DNA of 64,000 bases, from NCBI GenBank assembly GCA_035633215.1, contig DASQFI010000037.1:1-64000 (forward strand), in the 5' to 3' direction. The notes beneath the pieces were generated by a model. The model searched no databases, had not been told where the DNA came from, and saw only the letters and a list, made by a program, of their open reading frames with translations. Position 1 is the first letter of the stretch. Every line of letters starts with the position of its first letter. Shown piece by piece: positions 36,702 to 45,577 of the stretch. This DNA comes from DASQFI01 sp035633215. GTDB lineage: Bacteria > Acidobacteriota > Vicinamibacteria > Vicinamibacterales > SCN-69-37. The position numbers were made by a program, and so were the translations under genes.

Positions 36702-37072
36702 GTCGCGCCCGAAAGCAGGGCGCGCGCGAGCGCGCTGAGGTCGGCAAGCCAGACCGGCTTGTACCTGACGATCGCGCCGAGCGAGCCGATTTCGCCCAGA
36801 ACCTGTTCGCTCAAGAAATAGTCACCAGTAATGATGCCGACCGGCAGCCGGCTGAGCCGCGTATCGCTGCGAAGCTCGCGCAGAAACTCGAGGCCGTTCA
36901 TGCCGGGCATACGGATATCCAGTATCACCGCGTCGGGCGGATCGGTCGCGGCCGCCGACAGGCCCTCGACCGCATTACCAACGCGGCTGACCGCATGACC
37001 TTCGAGCTCGAGCATCCGCGCCAGGGTCAGACTGACCGCCGGATCGTCGTCAATAATGAGAATTCTCGCCAT
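36698..37072 (-). CDS. Single-domain response regulator (CheY-like)
   Basis: A 124-residue receiver domain without an output domain. The acidic pocket is IIDDDPAVS, the phospho-acceptor Asp is in AVILDIRMPGMNG, the Thr is in VGIITGDYFLS and the Lys is in VRYKPVWLADL. All key residues are present. It overlaps the arginase gene by 4 bases, an uncommon pairing, and has no kinase gene beside it, so it probably receives phosphate from a distant or hybrid kinase. Confidence 0.85.
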   Translation of the reverse strand: MARILIIDDDPAVSLTLARMLELEGHAVSRVGNAVEGLSAAATDPPDAVILDIRMPGMNGLEFLRELRSDTRLSRLPVGIITGDYFLSEQVLGEIGSLGAIVRYKPVWLADLSALARALLSGAT

Positions 37073-37267
37073 GCGCTGGGCGATTATGGCATTGGGAGCA
37101 TGTTACGATACCGTCGCGTCATGTCACTGCAGGATAGGCAGTTGACACCCTGGGTCGGGTGACCTACACGGAAGGCACTTGACTTGACGTGGTAGTCGCG
37201 AGGCTTTCAAAGGCGCGGCGCAGCCGACCACGGCAAGTCAAGGCTTTCCGGGATTAGAGCCTCGCCA
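37073..37267. other. Divergent intergenic region
   Basis: The response-regulator and the next plus-strand gene diverge from here, so it should contain both promoters. I see no convincing boxes or structure. Confidence 0.3.
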
Positions 37268-37885
37268 ATGTCACCAATCTTCGTTCGGCCCGTTCGCGAG
37301 CAGCTGGAGCACGACCGCCTGATCAGACATCTCCAGGCGAAATACAAACGCAAGGGCGAAGTGGCAATGAACGTGGGCGACGAGCAGGTCGCGCCCGTGA
37401 AGATCGGCGCGCTGACGCTGTTCCCGGATCTCGTGCTCACCAGCGGAAAGAAACTCGCGGGACTCGTCGAAGTCGAGAGCGCCGAGTCGGTCAACAACCT
37501 CGAGGCCATGGCGGAGTGGGTGCACTTTTCCAAGGCCCGCGTGCCGTTTCATTTGTACGTGCCGGTGAGCGTCTATGACGCCGCGCGGCGCCTCTGCGAG
37601 GCCAACAAAGCGCACGTGAGCGAGATCTGGACGTACCGGCCGTCCCTGGAGGGATTCGATCTCGTCCGGATGTTCCACGATTCATCCGGCTCGAGCGCCG
37701 GCCCGCGCGCGACGGTGAAACCTCCCGCACCGCCCGAACCCAAACCCAAGAAGCCGGTGAAGGCCGCTCCCAAGCCCGCAAAGCCGGCAAAGCCGCCGAA
37801 ACCGGCCGCGAAGGCCCGGCCGGCCGCCAAGCCGCCGCGCAAAGCGAGTCGTCCCGCGAAGGCGGGCGCCCCGCGGAGGAAATAG
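37268..37885 (+). CDS. PD-(D/E)XK-like protein with histone H1-like tail
   Basis: A 205-residue protein. The N-terminal ~140 residues include LFPDLVLTSGKKLAGLVEVE, which fits the beta-hairpin of a PD-(D/E)XK nuclease-type fold (a proline-Asp followed by an acidic E-x-E; the usual lysine is not in place). The last ~60 residues are Lys/Pro/Ala-rich (repeats of KPAKPAKPPKPAAKA type) like histone H1 or bacterial Hc1 tails, so DNA binding is likely. I cannot say if it cuts. It precedes a conserved-looking gene by 8 bases. Confidence 0.6.
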   Translation: MSPIFVRPVREQLEHDRLIRHLQAKYKRKGEVAMNVGDEQVAPVKIGALTLFPDLVLTSGKKLAGLVEVESAESVNNLEAMAEWVHFSKARVPFHLYVPVSVYDAARRLCEANKAHVSEIWTYRPSLEGFDLVRMFHDSSGSSAGPRATVKPPAPPEPKPKKPVKAAPKPAKPAKPPKPAAKARPAAKPPRKASRPAKAGAPRRK

Positions 37886-37893
37886 CCCGAGCC

Positions 37894-38775
37894 GTGCCCT
37901 TCATTCGCCGGACGCGCGACAAGCGCGGGTACGATTGCACGTATGTCATGCACGCCTATCGGCCCGCGCAAGGCCCGCACCGGACGCGGATCCTGTACGT
38001 GTTTCGATCCCCGGCCGGCTCGAGAATCGGCCGCGAGCCGCTCGACGACGAAGTGCAGGAAGCGCTCGAGCACACGCATCCCGATCTGACGTTCGACTGG
38101 CAGGCGCTTCTGCGCGAATCGGCCGAGCCGACGCGCGGGCGCGGGCCGGGATCGCGCGACGTGCCGGAGCGACCGAGCCGCCCCATGCCACCGCGCCCCG
38201 CGCCGCGGCCACGAGAGCCGGAGCGGCCGGCATCCGCCCCGGCCGCGCCGCGCACGGCGCCCGGCGTCCCTGACGTCTCGATTCTCGGCCAGACTCTCGG
38301 CAGCGAAACCGCCGCGCGGCTGCGTGCCCGCTACGCCGAGGTGCTGCAGCGGATCGCACGCCGGTCGCGGTCGCCGGAGGAACGGGACCGACTGGTCGAG
38401 CGCGCCCGACGTCTCAACCCTGATGACTGGCCGGACGAGGCCGGTGTCCGGGCCGCGGCCGTCACGATCGAAGCTGAATGGCAGGCGCTCGTCGCCGACC
38501 TGCCCGCGCGGCGCCGGGGCCGGCGGGGCGGCCGGCGCCGGGCCCAGGGTCGTGGCGGGGCGCTCGAAACCGAGACCGCGCTGGCCGGCGAGCCCCGCGC
38601 CGAGGCCTCTGGCATAATCGAGGATGCAGGGAGCAATGGACCTTCAGACCACGAACGCCCGGATTGGCCGGATCCTTCTGACGACGCTGCTGGCGACGAC
38701 GGCGGTGTCGGGGCAGGGCCAGCAGCAAGTCCCGCCGACGCGGAACCCGCAGACGACGTTCCAGGCGACGACTGA
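37894..38775 (+). CDS. Unknown protein with Pro-rich linker and acidic tail
   Basis: A 293-residue protein starting GTG (MPFIRRTRDKRGYDCTYVMH). Residues 1-75 look like a compact conserved domain (YVFRSPAGSRIGREPLDDEV; HTHPDLTFDWQALL). A long Pro/Arg-rich linker follows, then a helical part (ETAARLRARYAEVLQRIARR) and an Arg-rich then acidic tail. The last ~47 codons overlap the following VWFA gene by 140 bases in a different frame, which is long for prokaryotes. A downstream frameshift or an extended tail is possible. Function unknown. Confidence 0.6.
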   Translation: MPFIRRTRDKRGYDCTYVMHAYRPAQGPHRTRILYVFRSPAGSRIGREPLDDEVQEALEHTHPDLTFDWQALLRESAEPTRGRGPGSRDVPERPSRPMPPRPAPRPREPERPASAPAAPRTAPGVPDVSILGQTLGSETAARLRARYAEVLQRIARRSRSPEERDRLVERARRLNPDDWPDEAGVRAAAVTIEAEWQALVADLPARRRGRRGGRRRAQGRGGALETETALAGEPRAEASGIIEDAGSNGPSDHERPDWPDPSDDAAGDDGGVGAGPAASPADAEPADDVPGDD

Positions 38776-39937
38776 TCACATCCGCACGCACGTCATCGTC
38801 AAGGACAACAAGGGACAGTTCGTCTCGGACCTGCGTCCGGATGAGTTCCAGGTCATCGAGGACGGCGTCCAGCAAAAAATCACGACGTTCTTCCGCGCGT
38901 TCGGCGGCCGCATGCTCTCGCAGCTGGCCGAGACGCCCGTGGCCGCCACCGAGGGGCTGATTCTGCCGCCCGCGGCGCCGCCCAAGGACGTGTCCGGCCG
39001 GATCTTCATCGTCTTCATCGACGACATGCACTTGCAGGCGCTCGACTCGATCAAAGTGCGGAAGCTGCTCGAGCTCGTCCGGGACACGGTCCTCCACGAC
39101 AACGACCTGGTGGGCATCGTCTCGACGGGCTACTCGTCGATTGCGATCGACCTGAACTACGACTACGGCCATCGCCGCCTGAACGAAGCCATCAAGAAAG
39201 TCATGGGCAGCGCGCCATCGCCGTCCGAGATCATCAATGGCGCGCAGATGTCCGACGGCCCGGCCGGGCTGCGCTACAACGCCAACGTGGCGTTTTCGAC
39301 GGCGTACGGCATCCTCGACCAGGCCGAGAAGGTCACCGACCGCCGCAAGGCGTTTCTCTACATCTCGGGCGGATACGACTTCAATCCGTTCAAGGACTCG
39401 CGGTTCAAGGCCGAGCAGGAACGCTACGCCGTTCCGGAGCGCAACAGCGATGGAACCCAGCAACCACGCCGGGAACCGGACCCCTTCGACAATCCTTTCG
39501 ACAAGGGCGGGCTGCAGTTTGCCGAGACGGATCTGATCGCGCAGGTCGCCGAGCTCACCCGCGCGGCGGTCCGCGCGAACGTGACGTTCTATACGATCGA
39601 TCCGCGCGGGCTCATGGCCGGCCCGGACATCAATCTTGACCTGGGCTCGCGCGAGTGGCAGGACTACGTCAACAACACGATCAGCTCGCTGAAGGTACTG
39701 GCCGACGAGACCGGCGGGTTCTGCATCTGCAATACGAACGATTTCCGCAGTCGTCTGGCGATCATCGACAACGAAATGAGCGACTACTACCTGATCGGCT
39801 GGACGACGAGCAATCCCGACCCGCTCAAGGTGACCCGCAAGGTGGAGATCAAGATCAGCCGTCCCGGTCTGCGGGATCCCGTCTATCGGCCGTCGTACAC
39901 GATCAGGCGACCAAGCAAGGGCAAGTCGGGCGGATAA
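38636..39937 (+). CDS. Acidobacterial VWFA-related exported protein
   Basis: A 433-residue exported protein. I chose the ATG at 38636 with AGGGAG 4-9 bases upstream. A signal peptide (RILLTTLLATTAVSG) is followed by a lead domain (VIVKDNKGQFVSDLRPDEF, the hallmark of the acidobacterial VWFA-related family) and a von Willebrand A-like domain (IFIVFIDDMHLQALDSIKVR). A closing block is DYYLIGWTTSNPDPLKVTRK. The role is unknown; members often precede large TonB receptors, as here. It overlaps the previous gene by 140 bases. Confidence 0.85.
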   Translation: MDLQTTNARIGRILLTTLLATTAVSGQGQQQVPPTRNPQTTFQATTDHIRTHVIVKDNKGQFVSDLRPDEFQVIEDGVQQKITTFFRAFGGRMLSQLAETPVAATEGLILPPAAPPKDVSGRIFIVFIDDMHLQALDSIKVRKLLELVRDTVLHDNDLVGIVSTGYSSIAIDLNYDYGHRRLNEAIKKVMGSAPSPSEIINGAQMSDGPAGLRYNANVAFSTAYGILDQAEKVTDRRKAFLYISGGYDFNPFKDSRFKAEQERYAVPERNSDGTQQPRREPDPFDNPFDKGGLQFAETDLIAQVAELTRAAVRANVTFYTIDPRGLMAGPDINLDLGSREWQDYVNNTISSLKVLADETGGFCICNTNDFRSRLAIIDNEMSDYYLIGWTTSNPDPLKVTRKVEIKISRPGLRDPVYRPSYTIRRPSKGKSGG

Positions 39938-40000
39938 GACAAGACCTCGGGGTTCGTTTCCACGCATCGACCGTTCGGAAACGACACCCGAGGTCTTGTA
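39938..40000 (+). terminator. Strong hairpin between VWFA gene and TonB receptor
   Basis: The arms ACAAGACCTCGGG and CCCGAGGTCTTGT pair perfectly, and an inner stem of CGTTTCC with GGAAACG closes it. It starts right after the VWFA stop codon. No T-tract follows; it may be a terminator or a transcript-stability element. Confidence 0.65.
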
Positions 40001-40072
40001 TACTTCAGCACCGTCGCCATCGCGGGATCCCCATCCCCGCCCGACGGCACAATCAGTCTGGAGACCAATGCA

Positions 40073-43000
40073 ATGAAGCGTTTATTCAACGTCACGCTGT
40101 TGGCGAGCCTGGTCGTCTGCGCCGCGATGGTGCTGGCCAGCCCCGCCAATGCGCAGACCGTCACCACGGGAAGCCTCGGCGGCACCGTGGAAGACCAGCA
40201 CAGCGGCCGGCTGCCCGGCGCCACCGTCGTGGCCGTCCACACCGTGACCGGCACGAGCTATACCGCCATTTCCCAGGCCGACGGACGCTTTTCGATCCTG
40301 AACGTCCGCGTCGGCACGTACGCGATCAAGACCACGCTGTCGGGCTTCAAGGACGCGGAGCTGAAAGAAGTCATCGTCAGTCTCGGCGAGGAGCGGACGC
40401 TGACGTTCAAGCTCGAGCTGTCCAGCATCTCGGCGGAAATCACCATCACCGCCGAGGTCACGCCGATCAATGTCACGGCGGCCGGCACGGGCGGCAACAT
40501 CTCGAACGCCGTCAAGGAAGCGCTGCCGACGATCTCGCGCTCGATCACCGACATCGTGCGCACCAACGTGTATTTCAATCCGATGGGGCACAACGAGGAC
40601 ACGGCGATCGCGTCGGTGGCCGGACGCAGCCAGCGCTATAACAGCCTGCAGATCGACGGCGCCGTGAACAACGACCTGTTCGGTCTGGCGGCGGGCGCGG
40701 GCGTGCCGGGCGGCAACGCCGCGACGCAGCCCATCAGTCTCGACGCGATCCAGGAAATTCAGCTCGTCGTCTCGCCGTACGACGTGCGGCAGAGCGGCTT
40801 CTCCGGCGGCGGCATCAACGCGATCACCAAGACCGGAACGAACAGCATCCGCGGCACGGCGTTCGTGTTCGGCCGCAACCAGAAGTGGGTCGGCAAGGGC
40901 GTCAGCAACGTCGCGGTCTCGAAGTTCAGCGACTACCAGACGGGATTCAGCCTCGGCGGTCCGATCGTCCGCAACCGCGCGTTCTTCTTCGGCACGCTCG
41001 ACGAGCAGCGCCGCGACACGCCGTCGGGATTCTCGGTGGGCGGCACCGGCGTGCCGTTCGCGCCGGGCCGTGACGCCGACGTCGATCGGTTTCTGAACAT
41101 CCTGCGGACACGCTACGACTACGACATCGGCCCCAACGCCAAGGACGAGTTCACGCGGAAGCAGAACAACGACAAGTTCTTCGGCCGCGCCGATTTCAAC
41201 ATCGGCCAGAGCCAGCTCACGATCCGGCACAACTTCGTGAACGCCTACAGCGACAACGGCTTCCCGAGCGCGACGTCGTACACCTTCCCGGATGGGTTCT
41301 ACCGGTTCAACTCCGAAACCAACTCAACGGTGGGGCAGTTGACGACGAGATTCGTCTCGGCGGTGAATGAGGCGCGCGTCGCGTTGACCCGGGTGCGTGA
41401 GCGCCGCGATCGGGAGTTCAGCTCGGAACCCTTCCCGTTCGTCTCGGTCACGATCGCGTCGAACACCACGGTCGCCGCCGCGCTGAGCGGATCGTCCCAG
41501 GCGAACCAGCTCGATCAGGACATCCTCGAGGTGACCGACGACTACACCCGGATCATGGGCAGTCACCAGATCACGCTCGGCACGCACAACGAGTTCTTCA
41601 AGTTCCGGAACCTGTTCATCAACGGCTTCTACGGGACGTGGAACTTCACGAGCCTCGACGCATTCGATCAGGGACTCGCCAACGGCTTCACGCACGGTTT
41701 CTCGAACACCAGCGACCCGCTGCAGCCGGCCAGATTCAAGGTCAACCACATGACCTTCTACGCCGGCGATCAGTGGCGCGTGCGCCCGCGGTGGACCGTG
41801 ACCTTCGGGACGCGCGTGGACGTCACGCGGTTTCCAGACAAGCCGAGCGCCAACCCGGTCGCGGTCGATAACTTCGGGTTTGCGACCGACGTCGTCCCGA
41901 ACAACGTGCTGTGGTCGCCGCGCGCCGGGTTCAACTGGGATCGCAAAGGCACCGGGCGCGAGCAGATCCGCGGCGGCTTCGGCATGTTCGCCGGCCGCAC
42001 GCCCTACGTCTGGATCTCGAACCAGTACGGCAACACCGGCGTCGACTTCACGCGTCTGTCGGTGACCAACTCTCAAGTCCTGATTCCGTTCGTGCCTGAT
42101 CCGAACACCCAGCCCACGAGCCTGCCGGGCGTCACGCCGGCGCGGAACGAGATCGACATGATCCACCCCGATTTCAAGTACCCGTCGATCATGCGCGGCA
42201 ACCTCGCGTACGACCGCCAGCTGCCGTTCGGGATGTTCGGCACGTTCGAGTTCCTGTTCTCGTCGACGATCAACGACATCCGTTACGAGAACCTGAACCT
42301 GCGGCAGACGAACACCCTGCAGCCGGACGGACGGCCGATCTTCTCGCGCAACGTCGTGACGACCCTGAACGACGTGATCCTGATCACGAACACGAAAGAA
42401 GGCAGCAGCTGGTCGATCGCCACGGAAGTGCGCCGGCCGTTTGCCAACGGGTTCTTCGTGAACGTGTCATATCTCTACGGCGAGTCGAAGACCGTCATGG
42501 ACGGCATCCGCGACCAGGCGGTGTCCCAATGGGGAAACGTCTACGTGCCCGGTGACCCGAACCATCCGCCGCTCACGCGGTCGGATTACGATCCGGGACA
42601 TCGCTTCAACCTCACGGCGTCGTACGACATCCGGCTCGGACGCGGCTACACCGCCACCGCCTCGGTGTTCTACAGCGGCCAGTCGGGCCGGCCGTACACG
42701 CTGCTGTTCGGCACGCCGGGCGTGAACGGCGACCAGCAGAACCTGAACGACACTCTGTACCTGCCGACGGCGACCGACGCGATCACCTACACGAACGGCA
42801 CGTATTCGGACCTGCTGCTCTTCATGCAGCGGGAGGACTGCACGGCGAAGCAGATCGGGCGCATCATGGAGCGCAACTCCTGCCGCGCGCCATGGCTCAA
42901 TACGCTCGACGCGCGCTTCGCAGTGAACCTGCCGGTCCGGCGCGTCCGCGCGGAGATCACCCTCGACATCCTGAACATGATCAACCTGTTCGATCCGAAG

Positions 43001-43180
43001 GGCGGGCAGTTCCAGTACGCCAACTTCAACGACATCCTGGCGGTCACGCCGACGGTGGCGAACGGCGTGCTCACGAACTACAACCTGGCCTCCATCACGA
43101 ACCCCGCCTTCCAGCGGTTCGTGCGCAGCGACCTCCGGTCGCGGTGGCAGATGCAACTCGGCGGACGGGTTAGGTTCTAA
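40073..43180 (+). CDS. Oar-like TonB-dependent outer-membrane receptor
   Basis: A 1035-residue outer-membrane protein. The signal peptide is MKRLFNVTLLASLVVCAAM. An N-terminal carboxypeptidase-regulatory domain (GSLGGTVEDQHSGRLPGATV) precedes a plug domain (IDGAVNNDLFGLAAGAGVPG; QSGFSGGGINAITKTGTN), then a long barrel with many aromatic/Asp repeats, ending in QLGGRVRF. The architecture is that of the carboxypeptidase-regulatory TonB receptors expanded in Acidobacteriota, probably for uptake of large polymers or breakdown products. The upstream hairpin suggests independent transcription. The ligand is unknown. Confidence 0.9.
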   Translation: MKRLFNVTLLASLVVCAAMVLASPANAQTVTTGSLGGTVEDQHSGRLPGATVVAVHTVTGTSYTAISQADGRFSILNVRVGTYAIKTTLSGFKDAELKEVIVSLGEERTLTFKLELSSISAEITITAEVTPINVTAAGTGGNISNAVKEALPTISRSITDIVRTNVYFNPMGHNEDTAIASVAGRSQRYNSLQIDGAVNNDLFGLAAGAGVPGGNAATQPISLDAIQEIQLVVSPYDVRQSGFSGGGINAITKTGTNSIRGTAFVFGRNQKWVGKGVSNVAVSKFSDYQTGFSLGGPIVRNRAFFFGTLDEQRRDTPSGFSVGGTGVPFAPGRDADVDRFLNILRTRYDYDIGPNAKDEFTRKQNNDKFFGRADFNIGQSQLTIRHNFVNAYSDNGFPSATSYTFPDGFYRFNSETNSTVGQLTTRFVSAVNEARVALTRVRERRDREFSSEPFPFVSVTIASNTTVAAALSGSSQANQLDQDILEVTDDYTRIMGSHQITLGTHNEFFKFRNLFINGFYGTWNFTSLDAFDQGLANGFTHGFSNTSDPLQPARFKVNHMTFYAGDQWRVRPRWTVTFGTRVDVTRFPDKPSANPVAVDNFGFATDVVPNNVLWSPRAGFNWDRKGTGREQIRGGFGMFAGRTPYVWISNQYGNTGVDFTRLSVTNSQVLIPFVPDPNTQPTSLPGVTPARNEIDMIHPDFKYPSIMRGNLAYDRQLPFGMFGTFEFLFSSTINDIRYENLNLRQTNTLQPDGRPIFSRNVVTTLNDVILITNTKEGSSWSIATEVRRPFANGFFVNVSYLYGESKTVMDGIRDQAVSQWGNVYVPGDPNHPPLTRSDYDPGHRFNLTASYDIRLGRGYTATASVFYSGQSGRPYTLLFGTPGVNGDQQNLNDTLYLPTATDAITYTNGTYSDLLLFMQREDCTAKQIGRIMERNSCRAPWLNTLDARFAVNLPVRRVRAEITLDILNMINLFDPKGGQFQYANFNDILAVTPTVANGVLTNYNLASITNPAFQRFVRSDLRSRWQMQLGGRVRF

Positions 43181-43188
43181 CGATTGTC

Positions 43189-43308
43189 AGGGCAAAGGGC
43201 AGAGGGCAAAGGGCAAAGGAGAGGGCAAGGGTACAAGGGCGAAGGTACCTTGGCCCTTTCCGTTTTACCCTTCCCTTTGCCCTTTGCCCTCTGCCCTTTG
43301 CCCTTGTG
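43189..43308. repeat. GGGCAAA/TTTGCCC inverted repeat between convergent genes
   Basis: The left arm (43189-43235) is a run of GGGCAAAGGGCAGAGGGCAA units, and the right arm (43270-43308) carries the complementary CCCTTTGCCC units, pairing around a short centre near 43241-43262. The right arm encodes the last residues of the methyltransferase gene. It probably terminates both genes. Confidence 0.8.
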
Positions 43309-44197
43309 AAGGCGCGAGGGTCTGACTGAGGCTCTTCAGACGCCTGACAGCCTCGCGCAAGTACTCCTCGTCCATTTCAATCCCGACGAAGTCGAGACCC
43401 AGCCGGGCCGCGGCCATCGCGCTCGTGCCCAGGCCCAGGAACGGATCGAGCACGGTTCCAGCGCGCCCGAGGCCGTGGAGGCGAAGGCACTGTTCCGGGA
43501 CCTTCTCGGGAAATGACGCCGGGTGCGGCCGATCCCGGTCGCGGCTCTGAATCGTCTCGTACGGAATGAACCACGTGTTGCCGCGGCACCGCAGGCCTTC
43601 CCCGGCCGCCGCCCAGCGCTTCACGTTCGATTGATCCTGGTAGGGCACGCCGACGGCGCGCCGATCCAGCGGCGTGCGTCCGTTGGGCGAGAAGTGAAAG
43701 ATGAACTCGTGGCAGTCGTTGATGAACCGGTCGCTGTTGATCGGCTTGTAGTGGCCGACGGCGACGTCGCGATCGATCCCGGTCGCCTGACCGGCGGCCT
43801 CGCGGTCGATCGCAATCGACTTGACCCAGTGAATCGTGTTCTGCAGCTTGAAGTACCGCCGCGCGACCTGCGCCACCTCGAGCGGGATCCACGGATCGGT
43901 GGGCTTCGCGCCCACGTTCAGGAAGAGCGATCCTGACGGGACCATCATCTCGGACATCGCCCGAATCCAGCGATCGGTCCAGTTGAGGTACTCGGTCCGC
44001 GGGATGTCGTCGGCATAGCTCCGGTACTTGATGCCGAGGTTGTACGGCGGCGAGGTGACCACAACCGAAATCGAGCGGGGCTCGAGCGTCGGGAGCACGT
44101 CCAGACAGTCCCCCAGGTAGAACCGTAGACGCGATTTTCCTACCGCGAACTCGAACCGGGGGCGGATCGGTCGGGGAGAGACCAGGGCCAGGGCCAT
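43265..44197 (-). CDS. Orphan DNA methyltransferase (beta-class, N4-C or N6-A)
   Basis: A 310-residue enzyme. The catalytic motif IV is TSPPYNLGIK near residue 48, and the AdoMet-binding motif I is VLDPFLGLGTSAMAAARL near residue 265, followed by FVGIEMDEEYL. Having IV before I marks the beta class; SPPY is most common in N4-cytosine enzymes. No restriction gene lies nearby, so it may be an orphan that marks the genome. The C-terminal ~15 residues (SQTLAPSQGQRAEGKGQREG) are encoded by the repeat at 43189-43308, an odd extension. Confidence 0.85.
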   Translation of the reverse strand: MALALVSPRPIRPRFEFAVGKSRLRFYLGDCLDVLPTLEPRSISVVVTSPPYNLGIKYRSYADDIPRTEYLNWTDRWIRAMSEMMVPSGSLFLNVGAKPTDPWIPLEVAQVARRYFKLQNTIHWVKSIAIDREAAGQATGIDRDVAVGHYKPINSDRFINDCHEFIFHFSPNGRTPLDRRAVGVPYQDQSNVKRWAAAGEGLRCRGNTWFIPYETIQSRDRDRPHPASFPEKVPEQCLRLHGLGRAGTVLDPFLGLGTSAMAAARLGLDFVGIEMDEEYLREAVRRLKSLSQTLAPSQGQRAEGKGQREG

Positions 44198-44395
44198 GCC
44201 AAAGGGGTTCTCGGCAGGTCCGGTACGAAAGTACAGAGCTGCAAGCGCCGGTCGAGTCTGAAAGTCGGAACCCGCGGGAAAAGCGGGAAGCGGGGAAGCG
44301 GGTGGGCAGACTGAAAGCTGGGGAGCTTGGAAGCCTGGCAGCCAGGGAAAGCCAGGACCCCGACGAGAGCGGTCTATGTTTACGATTTACGAAAT
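44198..44395. other. Intergenic region
   Basis: Nothing supportable; short tandem-like purine runs (GGAAGCGGGG, CTGGGGAGCTTGGAAGC) are present without coding potential. Confidence 0.3.
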
Positions 44396-44605
44396 TTACG
44401 ACGCGCGCATCGCGTTTACGGAGGTGAAGCCGTGGGCCACTCGGTCAGCGCTGACCGGCTGGTTGCGCTGATGGCTCGACTGGGCGCACTGGGAGCCCTT
44501 TTCCTCGATGTAATTGATCTCGCGGTTGGTGCCGACCTCACGGTATTTGCCGGAAACACACCCGCAGGTCAACGTCGTGAACCCCAGGAGGCGCACAAGG
44601 CTCAT
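44396..44605 (-). CDS. Small lipoprotein-like protein
   Basis: A 69-residue protein with a ribosome site (GAGG, 8 bases before the ATG at 44605). The N-terminal SLVRLLGFTTLTCGC ends in a lipobox-like sequence, so Cys13 or Cys15 may be lipid-modified. The mature part (YREVGTNREINYIEEKGSQC) is polar and has one more Cys. No family is recognised. A plus-strand frame covers the same bases, but this one has the ribosome site and signal. Confidence 0.55.
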   Translation of the reverse strand: MSLVRLLGFTTLTCGCVSGKYREVGTNREINYIEEKGSQCAQSSHQRNQPVSADRVAHGFTSVNAMRAS

Positions 44606-44812
44606 TCGTATAACCTCAGTGGGGGGTCCTGCAATCGCCGTACCTATTGTGCACTTCGAGAATGACGGGCCAGTAACGAAATCGGTCGTGCAGTTTTTCC
44701 TGAGATTCGCGGCGATTCGGTAACTCCTTCTCGCTTACAGGACACCGATCGTGGCTCGACCGTGGTGTCGAGGCCGCTGTCGTTGGATTCTTGACACCAA
44801 TCGCTTGGATTT
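44606..44812. other. Intergenic region
   Basis: No supported gene, structure or promoter seen. Confidence 0.3.
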
Positions 44813-45412
44813 CTACGGCCGATCGGCAGGAGCGTCGGTGGGTCGCGTCCAGTCCTTCTGAAACAGCTCCAGTTCGCGAGCGCGCTGCCGGCGTGTGAAG
44901 TGTCGCGCGATGAGAATGCGCGCGATGAAGAGGGCGTGGAGGAAGGCGTAGAACGCCAACTCGACGGAGATCTCGCCGACGAGGAGCGGCGCGGCTGAGT
45001 AGGTGACGAGCGCGATCGGCGCGAGATTCACGAACGTGGCGATGCCAAAGAGCGCCGAGAACAGCGGGTCGATGCCGCCGCTCGGCAGTCCCTGCCGGCC
45101 AAGCTTCATGACGACCTGCTCCCAACGGGGCAGCTCGCCCGGTGGCGCTTCGTAGTGGACCTGCAGATAGCGGCCGACGCGCTCGACGCCGACGTGCGCC
45201 GCGAACACGACTTCGAACCCCGCCGCCAGTACGACGAGTGGGACTACCGCCAGGAGCGGAACGGCCGAAACAGCATATACGACGATCGCCAGCGTGGCCC
45301 ATGCCACAAACGTGATCGCCGTGACTAACAATCGCGTCGTTCCACGTTCACGGACGGTGGCTCGCAGCGCTCGAAACTCTTCGATACCGAGCCTGGACCG
45401 GTCAAACGACAT
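44813..45412 (-). CDS. Polytopic membrane protein, unknown
   Basis: A 199-residue membrane protein. The ATG at 45412 (MSFDRSRLGIEEF) has GGAGGGG 5 bases upstream and is preferred to the ATG at 45433. A membrane hairpin (TTRLLVTAITFVAWATLAI; AVPLLAVVPLVVLAAGFEVV), a loop (HVGVERVGRYLQVHYE) and one or two further segments (FGIATFVNLAPIALVTYSA; LAFYAFLHALFIARI) are followed by a basic tail. Not recognised. It diverges from the D-Ala-D-Ala carboxypeptidase gene. Confidence 0.65.
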   Translation of the reverse strand: MSFDRSRLGIEEFRALRATVRERGTTRLLVTAITFVAWATLAIVVYAVSAVPLLAVVPLVVLAAGFEVVFAAHVGVERVGRYLQVHYEAPPGELPRWEQVVMKLGRQGLPSGGIDPLFSALFGIATFVNLAPIALVTYSAAPLLVGEISVELAFYAFLHALFIARILIARHFTRRQRARELELFQKDWTRPTDAPADRP

Positions 45413-45470
45413 GAACCCCTCCGATGTGGTCACCGAGGGCAGCTGGCACGCGAATTGATGCTGGAATCCA

Positions 45471-45500
45471 TTGTAAAAAAAGCACTTGCGATGCTACACT
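45471..45500 (+). promoter_or_regulatory. Sigma70-type promoter for the carboxypeptidase gene
   Basis: TTGTAA at 45471-45476 and TACACT at 45495-45500 are 18 bases apart, and TGC precedes the -10, giving an extended -10. It supports a translation start well downstream of 45455. Confidence 0.5.
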
Positions 45501-45577
45501 TTACCACCTGTTTTTCAGTGGTTCGTTCGGAACGCCAAGGTAGTTCGAGCCGCGCAACCGCGCGTGCTGGAGGACGC

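Noticed and set aside
44327..44665. Plus-strand frame opposite the small lipoprotein
   Set aside because: No ribosome site, arbitrary composition; the minus-strand frame has a ribosome site and a signal sequence.
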